A DNA stretch of 64,000 bases, taken from the NCBI GenBank assembly GCA_964016875.1, contig OZ024734.1, forward strand, positions 50,698,622 to 50,762,621. Direction: 5' to 3'. The notes under the pieces were generated by a model. The model was not told the DNA's origin, ran no database searches, and worked only from the letters and a program-made list of their open reading frames with translations. The first letter of the stretch is position 1. Each line of letters starts with the position of its first letter. Source of the stretch: Fallopia convolvulus (Eukaryota > Streptophyta > Magnoliopsida > Caryophyllales > Polygonaceae). Below are positions 57,514 through 64,000 of the stretch, one piece after another. The position numbers and the translations under genes are program-made.

Positions 57514-59040
57514 TGATATTCGCATTTTTAGTATAGTTTTTGATAGGTTTTCTTTGCTTATTAGGTTTAGTTTTGTTTAGTTTAGGTTTTGTTTTGAGTG
57601 TTTTTAGATAATTTTGCATATTTCTGTGAAAAGAGTGGAATCTACGCTATTTTGTGAATTTTGTAGGTTTTAGCTAGGAAAGGAGCTGAATGGAGTTGAA
57701 TTTGGAGCATTACAGCAAGAGACGGAGGAGTGCAAGATTTAAGAAGTCAAAGCTCGAGAGCACAAGAGGAATTGTGGAAGAAAACGAAGTCCAGGCTCGT
57801 TAACGAGGCTGTGAGGGCTCGTTAACGAGGCTACGAAGAAGAAGATATGGAGTATTTATTTTATAATTCACCGATCCTGAGCGAGAATTTATTTCCGTGT
57901 CGGTTGAGTATCTTTTTAGAATCTTTTGGGGTTGTTAGAATATGTATTTTAGGTCTTAATATCTTTTTAGATTTTATTTCTATCTTTTAGGGATTGTTTC
58001 TATCTTTTTAGGAAAGTTTATATCTTTTAGCCTTTTTAGTTTTTAGCTTTTTAGTATAAATACCCTTCTATCTAGCATAGAAAGGGGGGGCTGGATTGGA
58101 ATAGAGCTTTTTAGAGAGAATTTTTAGGAGGAGATTTTTGAAGGGCCGAGAGAGAGAGAGAAGTCGGATCGGAAGAGGACCGCCGAGGCTCGGTAGACGA
58201 CAGTCACCGGGGGTCGTTGGTCGTGATTGTGGTTCGGTGTTTTTATGTTTTTCGGTTTCTTTTGAATCTTTGTAAGACGATATATTTTTCTTATTAATTC
58301 AAGTTTGAGTTTTGTTTCAATGTTTCTTTTGATTGAAGTTTTTAGTTTCTTAGTTATGATTAGTGAGTAGTTTCTTTTTCTAGGATCGGGGTTAAGCCCG
58401 GCATAGTTGAGCATGTTTGATGAGTAAGATTGAGTTGTGAATGCCTTTTATCTTTGATTGAGAATTGTTTGTTGTGCTTATACGGAGACGAAAGTGGAGG
58501 TAATTTGAGTTTTTAACTGAAATGAAAGAGGAAGTTAGTAACTTGAAGGTTGATATTGTTTGAAAACGAAAGTTTCAAGCTTTAGATCTAAAACAAGCAA
58601 TTAAGTGAATTAGGATGCGAAAGTAGATTAATTTACTTGCTAAGTCAACGAAAGTTGATGACTCTATCTGTTTAAAGGCATGATCTTTTCTTCTTACGAA
58701 TTCTTATGCTTGGCTATGTTGTGGTGTCCCTAGTCCTAGATTTTTGTTTTATTTGAATTATTTCCGGTGAATCTTCGTTGCTGAGTACTTGCCTCGGTAC
58801 CGAATTTTAATTGGATTTTAATTAGGTAGTTAGTTTTAGTATTTTGTGTTCGGTGGTTCGTTAACGACCCTGACAACGTCGTTAACGAGGCTGCTCGTGA
58901 GTGTTTTATTTGTTTTTGTTTGCTTTTTGTTAGATTGATAGACAAACAACCTTGCTTTCTGTGGAACGATCCTGACTTCGCTATACTCAGCGGGGTCTTG
59001 ACTTACAAATTTATTTGTTGGCCGAGAAACCCTATCAACA
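57514..59040 (+). repeat. E4 3' LTR
   Basis: 1,527 bp, collinear with 48583-50111 with few differences. TCGTTAACGA is at 57797, 57819, 58858 and 58879; the last copy is perfect here but has one mismatch in the 5' LTR. Confidence 0.93.
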
Positions 59041-59153
59041 GAAGGCACCAGGTGGACAAAAAGGAAAAGCCATACCCGAATAGAAACATAGTAAATGGTG
59101 TGATTTTCATGATGATTATGGCTACATGACAAGTGAGTGCATTGCCCACTTTC

Positions 59154-59599
59154 CACGTCGCAGAAGAAGGGGCCTAGGCATTCATAATTGTTTTCCGAAC
59201 ATGTGTTCTCGCTCCGTGACGATGGTCTTCTCTCTTCACCCTGATGATCGTCATCTTCCCTACAACTTTGTCATATCTCGAGTTAGGGCTCTAGGACGTA
59301 TTGGACTTGCGTTCTTCTTGGGCCTCTTTATCGATGGGCTTCAAGTTTATGGGCCCAACAATACCCCCAAATGTGATCCGAATCTTTGCGAAGAATTTGG
59401 ATCGAATTTGCCGCATTTCCCGGATGTGAAGGGAAACATGGAGACTCCCCGGTTGTTCCATTGCTTCTTGGAAGGAGAAAAGTCGCGTCTAATCAGAGCT
59501 ATAATTACGCGTTGGCAGATTTGGGGAGATACGCCCCACATCTTCCTTTGCCCCTTCCTTTCATCTTCTTCCTCCACTTCGTTTCTTTCTACATTCCTT
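59154..59599. other. Degenerate sequence between the Tat gag relic and the coiled-coil pseudogene
   Basis: A frame at 59126-59632 is open but shows no family features after the knuckle-like start. It is probably TE-derived. Confidence 0.35.
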
Positions 59600-60387
59600 T
59601 CTATCTCAAGATCTGTGGCAGAAGTTGCGTGATGTTCATTGCCCTAAAAAAGCTCACTTAGAGATTCCTACCCCTGATCTTGCTAGAGATGTCAGTCTGG
59701 CGGTTTGGAAGGTAACGTTTGAGTATCATTTTTTTTAATCCTATGTGTTCTCTATTGCTCCTTTCTCCTTACTATTTATTCCACTTATGTTGTAGGCATT
59801 ACAAGGTCTACTCTGGATTAAGGACGATGTCGATAAAGAAGGGAGTACCTTAGAAGAGGAGAGGCTGAAGAGGGAAGATGAGAGACGTACTTTGGATAGT
59901 GGTGGTTGTTGAGCGTCAAAAGAAAGATGCTTGTAAGATCATGGTGTTGACGGAGGCCGTCAATCGCCGTGCTCGTCAAGCCGCTTCGGATAAATATGAG
60001 ATTGAAGTTTTGGAGGCTGCTAGGAAGAAGATCGTCAAGGAGGCTGGGGAAATCGGTGCGTACTATTCGATGATGTCTAGGTAGACGATCAAGCAGTTCA
60101 ATGCATAGCATCACTTGGACTGGAATTCGGAAGAAGAGCTCAAAATTTTCCATTATTGATATCCTCTTGATAAGTCTGCGCCTGGTGACGAGATCCTCGC
60201 GTCTTTGTATCTTTCGGATGAGGAAGCGAATGGCGCTGACCCTGATGGTAACAAAGGTGAAGGTGGCGGTTCTAGAGATGACGACCACTCCGCAGGAAGG
60301 GATCTGGACAACCGTTCTACGAGCGGGGCGAACTTGGCGAGTTGTGTCATCTTTGGTGGTGATGTTCCTGATCAAGATAAGGATTAA
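59600..60387 (+). pseudogene. Spliced coiled-coil protein relic with acidic tail
   Basis: Exon-like text ..LWQKLRDVHCPKKAHLEIP..VSLAVWK ends at GTAACG (about 59712). A TTGTAG acceptor at about 59796 continues with ALQGLLWIKDDVDKEGSTLEE. Then, after a frame change, comes a helical region (EAVNRRARQAASDKYEIEVLEAARKKIVKEAGEIGAYYSMMSR) followed by TIKQFNA, HHLDWNSEEELKIFHY and LDKSAPGDEILASLYLSDEE, and an acidic, Gly/Ser-rich tail ending at 60387. Stops at about 60082, 60106 and 60154 break it. The type resembles proteins carried by plant Ty3 elements, but I cannot name it. Confidence 0.5.
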
Positions 60388-60579
60388 GGTCGCGGGCCTT
60401 TGTAATATCTTTAGTTTTTCTCTAAGGATTCTCGGACATGTTTTGGAAGGCTTTTGTAGCCGTTTGTGGGCCATGTTAGGCCAGAACATTTTAACTTTTG
60501 TGTAGTAGATCTCGCTTCTAGGGGTAATCTAACCATTTGTATATTGCTTGCGTTTTGCGTGCGTGCTTTTTTGTGTTCA

Positions 60580-60774
60580 AATTCCCTTGCAGGTGTTCGT
60601 GAACAATTGGTTGCTTATAAGGAAGACTTATCGGGAGGACGAAGACCCATGCAGAAGGCGTTCGTCACGGGTGGCAGCTACGCTTTTACCGAAGAGGATC
60701 CTCTGGTGATCGACGAACGTCGCATCTTTCTTACGCTCGAGATGTTCCGTCGATTAAAGACGTCGATTGTCTAG
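60580..60774 (+). other. Short open exon-like segment after CCTTGCAG
   Basis: After a plausible acceptor near 60591 a frame of about 60 codons (REQLVAYKEDLSGGRR.. to LTLEMFRRLKTSIV) ends at 60774. Codon use looks coding, but no family is recognised. It may belong to the preceding pseudogene. Confidence 0.3.
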
Positions 60775-61104
60775 GATTTAGTACCTCAACCGTTTGTCAG
60801 GCTTGTGAGTGTTTATCCTTTATGTAAATACATGATTTATTCTAATGAAAAGGACGTTTGCAAGCAACATGGTTGAATTCACTTATGAAATTAAGCATCC
60901 GCAAAGCAAAAGAAACATAGTATTGAAGAGAATAACTCACACAACAACCATCGATTAGCAAAGAAAACACTACATTATGAACTTTACAAAGTAAGCAAGA
61001 TTCATAGGATACTTCTAGGCAAATCATCTATAAACAAAGAAACACTGAAAGAAAACTGAACATAGATAACATGATAACACCGGTATAGAGATGGATGTAG
61101 ATTC

Positions 61105-61510
61105 CTATACGAACAAACGATAGGCTTCCTGCCGGGAGTGCCTTGGATATCTAGTTACAAGGGAGAGATACTTATCAGAAATGGATTGTTGTTGACCGTC
61201 TTGTTCCCTGACCACCACCCCACTGATGGCGTTTTCTGTCACCGCCATATATAATAGTAGTATCTCTTTGTTCTCCGGTTTCGCTAATATCAAGGGATGG
61301 GAGACATATCTCTTTAACTCTTGGAAAGCCTCCTCGTGCTCTTGAGTCCATTGGAAACACTTATTTTTCCTCATTACTTCGTAAACAGACGACAATGGTC
61401 AGCGGACTTTGAGATAAATCTGTTCAGTGTTGCGACCTTTCCAGTGAGCCTCTGCACGTCTTTGATACATCTTGGTGACTTTAGGGACACGATTGCTCGA
61501 ACCTGCTCTG
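61105..61510 (-). pseudogene. Ty3/gypsy RT-RNase H relic (Tat-type)
   Basis: On the minus strand, 61510-61400 encodes RAIVSLKSPRCIKDVQRLTG and ATLNRFISKSAD, the RT thumb region. After a frame break, 61395-61105 encodes KCFQWTQEHEEAFQELKRYV, HPLILAKPENKE, LLLYMAVTENAISGVVVREQ and a decayed SKSL/TRYP segment, the start of RNase H. Order and motifs are typical of Tat-lineage Ty3 elements. It is opposite in strand to the Tat gag relic, so it comes from another insertion. Confidence 0.8.
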
Positions 61511-61529
61511 GGCTTGCTTATATCTCTCT

Positions 61530-64000
61530 ATAGCTTTTCGTACTTTTTGTATTTCATTTTTTCGGATTGCACTTTTTGTATTTTACAATGCACTTCCGTA
61601 TGAAAAGTGAATTTATTTCCCCTTTTAATATTAGAGTTTGTTTTATTTGAACCAAACTCTATAGAAAGAACAATACATGTAATTATAATATTTTTTATTA
61701 TAATATTATTTCTGATTTATTATGTATTATGGTAGATGTTCCCTAAAAAAAAACGGTTTTCATATATAATCTAGTGTATTGATTCTTTCAAGAAATTTTT
61801 TTATTTTAATAAATACATAATGCATCGTTATATAATTTTAAAAACCGGTTCATAAAAAAAATATTACACTAATTATATAAAAATATTGCACACTCAATTG
61901 ATATGAAAATGTTCCACTCACTATTAAAAAACGGTTTTCGTATAAAATCTGGTTGTATTGATTTTTCCGACATTTTTTATTCTAATAAATACATGATGCA
62001 TCGTTAAATAATTTTAAAATTTTAAGAGTCCTTGCTCATTTTCATTTTCTTAGAGCGAACATTGCCCTTATGTTTATATTTGATGTTTATCGACAATTAT
62101 AAATGCCAATTGGCACTCATTCTGATTTACCATCTTTTTCTTACGTGTTCACACTACCAATATTCCTTCTTAAATTTGTTTTCTTACACTTCTTAGTCAT
62201 TATTATAATATGGGTCCTTTTCATCAAAATTAGGAAATTTGCAACGTACTGGAAAAATGTCGACATTTTTTGTCCACCTTTCATTGCCAAACCTCCCTCC
62301 TACATACTCAACAAACCCTAAACATCGTGTACCTACATGTTTAGTAATATGAACAAACATCAAAAAGTGATCTAAATTTATTTAATTAGCTCCTGATTAT
62401 AATTGATACATGCATGTACACATACTTACGCCCGATCATTCACTAGAAATCATCTTTTCTTAATTAAGCATGAGATTATGAATGCTCTAAATTCCACTTT
62501 CGCCCAAAAAAATATACTTTTAATTAATTGTTGTGCACATTTGCATATAGTATGTATTTAGGCACCAAAAGTATGAAAATCTTATGGATAATCTAAATAA
62601 ACACACTAAGTACTAACTACTTGTTAGGCTAGGGCCTAGGGCTATATATTCCATTCCATCACCTCATACCGATCGATATCGATGTTTACAAAATGGACCC
62701 TTAACTGATTTTGTAAGAATGATTTTCGCTCACTTAATTTGTTGAGAGATCATATCAAAAATGAAGCATAAGTCACAAAATCCTTATTATATATATTATA
62801 CTAAAAAACATGAATCGGTTGCTCATGATCCAAAAAACTTGTGACTATACTTAACTAATCGACTTTTGATGCGATATTGAATTACACATTATATTTAACC
62901 CACTTGTGACTTGTCACTCGTCACTCGTACTAGTAAGTAGTAACATATATAAGGCCACAAGTGAGATGAGACGTGGGGACTCGAATTGTATGGCAAGAAC
63001 TCTTCACAATTACAAAGGGCCATCTCTATTCTCTTCCTTTCCTCCACACACAATTACACAATTATGAAATGGGCCCCAAAACTCTCATCCATCATTGCTT
63101 AGTGCTTAGATGTTGACAAGGCTAAGGTACCATCCATTTTCGGCTTCAATTTGCATCTCTCCATAACAAGCATATTGCATCAACTAATTTGATTTTACAT
63201 ACCATAGTTTTTATTTGAAGTAACTAGACCGGCGTGGTAAATTGAGAGGTCGTATGAGGCGGTACTCGAGCTCGGGTAGAAAAGACACGGACTAAAACAA
63301 GCTAAAAGAACGAGTACGAAGTACTATCACAAAACAGAAAGACCGGCAAACGAGTTGTTGCTCGATGTCAGTAAAGCACTAAAAGGTAGTGTCTAGCAAA
63401 CGGTCAACGACCCACTCGGAATGTGCGAAAAGGACAAGTACTGACGTATTCTATATACATTTTTTCTAACATATGCTCATCAAATGATCATATATATTGT
63501 ATTTGGAAATTACTCTAAATTAAGAAGATGTATAAATCCTTCAAAATATATAAAATCTTTTTTAAAAAAATTCTAAATGAGGGTTGTAGTTAGAACAATC
63601 AAATTATATATAGTTAATAATTTAAAAATTGGTCAAGTCTAGCTAGCGAAATATATATAATTAAGTAGTGAAACAAGAGATCGATGACATTCCATAAACA
63701 AAACCTTGTCCACATATCTAGAAGCAAGCACAAGAGGTGCATCCAATAATTCGATCAATGGATGGCCAAGAAATTCTTGCCAAATTGGTTACATAAGCTC
63801 ACCTTAAAATACATTTTTAAGACTAGACGAAACACTAATTTAAAAACCATATCTTGTACATATAACAAATTCATGTGGTTGGACTCCACGGCATACATTT
63901 ATATTATGTCATTGATTGCAAAGGCAAGCTTAGTTGAGTGGATGACATAGTACATGACCACATCTTGCTAAAAAGTTAGTTTAGGTGGCTTAGCTTCAAG
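61530..64000. other. AT-rich intergenic sequence without recognisable gene
   Basis: Short frames at 62103-62321 and 63762-63950 have no family features. A more GC-rich patch at 63225-63440 looks like old repeat sequence. There are near-repeats around 61755 and 61930 (AAAACGGTTTTC..ATATAATCT..GTATTGAT), suggesting an old local duplication. No transposon boundary could be set. Confidence 0.45.

Larger units (their letters stand above)
48583..59040 (+). mobile_element. E4: Athila-like Ty3 element with gag-protease and ORF1 but no RT/integrase
   Basis: 10,458 bp, bounded by TGATATTC...CTATCAACA and the 5-bp target duplication GAAGG (48578-48582 and 59041-59045). It has LTRs of about 1.53 kb, a tRNA-Asp-type primer site, a gag-protease frame, a long non-coding middle, an ATHILA ORF-1-like frame and a polypurine end. 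No RT, RNase H or integrase is present, so mobility depends on a partner. It carries the paired TCGTTAACGA palindromes throughout. Confidence 0.93.
47653..59153 (+). pseudogene. Decayed Ty3 (Tat-type) gag, split by E4
   Basis: Across changing frames, 47653-48420 encodes a gag relic: RPRDLEEIVRDHFKMFIEQIPG, KFPFSPSIA, VAYDRTGNPNEHVSIFKQKAM, GTALKWFVNLPRGSIRSF, EYFDRFNRDKVSIPH, EDVQTKVVA. The order and spacing fit Tat/Retand gag. The chain resumes after E4 with a knuckle-like WCDFHDDYGYMTSEC at 59095-59142. Multiple stops and frameshifts make it non-functional. The feature span includes E4, which is not part of this gene. Confidence 0.7.

Overview
The window is plant nuclear DNA, most likely from a eudicot. 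It has AT-rich intergenic sequence, intron-rich host genes with GT-AG splice sites, and nested plant-type LTR retrotransposons. I cannot name the species. About two thirds of it is transposon sequence. No rRNA, tRNA or CRISPR array was seen.

Host-gene content is small. A 13-exon group-1 (high-affinity type) sulfate transporter gene lies at 838-3825 (+) and carries one apparent single-base deletion in exon 3. A degenerate ubiquitin-derived tandem lies at 4832-5227, probably inside an old MULE-like element. A broken RraA-like (HMG/oxaloacetate aldolase family) duplicate is at 22604-23002. An intact single-exon ankyrin-repeat protein with four predicted membrane helices is at 23235-24404 (-).

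Transposon layout: a solo copia LTR (6017-7077, TSD GTAAT); a tRNA-derived SINE (9782-10009); E1, a complete but decayed minus-strand Sirevirus-type copia element (10291-21002, TSD GTTAT); a non-autonomous Helitron (26111-27106); E2, a plus-strand copy of the same copia family (28613-46631, TSD ATATA). E2 carries a hAT MITE (35232-35877) and, in its 3' LTR, E3, a non-autonomous Athila-like element (about 39954-46108). A second hAT MITE follows (47160-47494). A decayed Ty3/Tat-type gag (47653-59153) is split by E4, an Athila-like gag/protease/ORF1 element without RT or integrase (48583-59040, TSD GAAGG). Then come a spliced coiled-coil pseudogene (about 59600-60387) and a minus-strand Ty3 RT/RNase H relic (61105-61510). 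The last 2.5 kb is AT-rich sequence without recognisable genes.

The most unusual signal is that each retrotransposon family is marked by its own short palindromic word. E4 has at least 15 perfect copies of TCGTTAACGA, mostly in pairs about 21-23 bp apart, in both LTRs, non-coding and coding parts. The copia family is saturated with GGGAAC/GTTCCC. E3 LTRs carry a 70-bp module built from ATTGC[G/T]CGG half-sites. This resembles element-specific DNA recognition; the recognising factor is unknown and is my inference.
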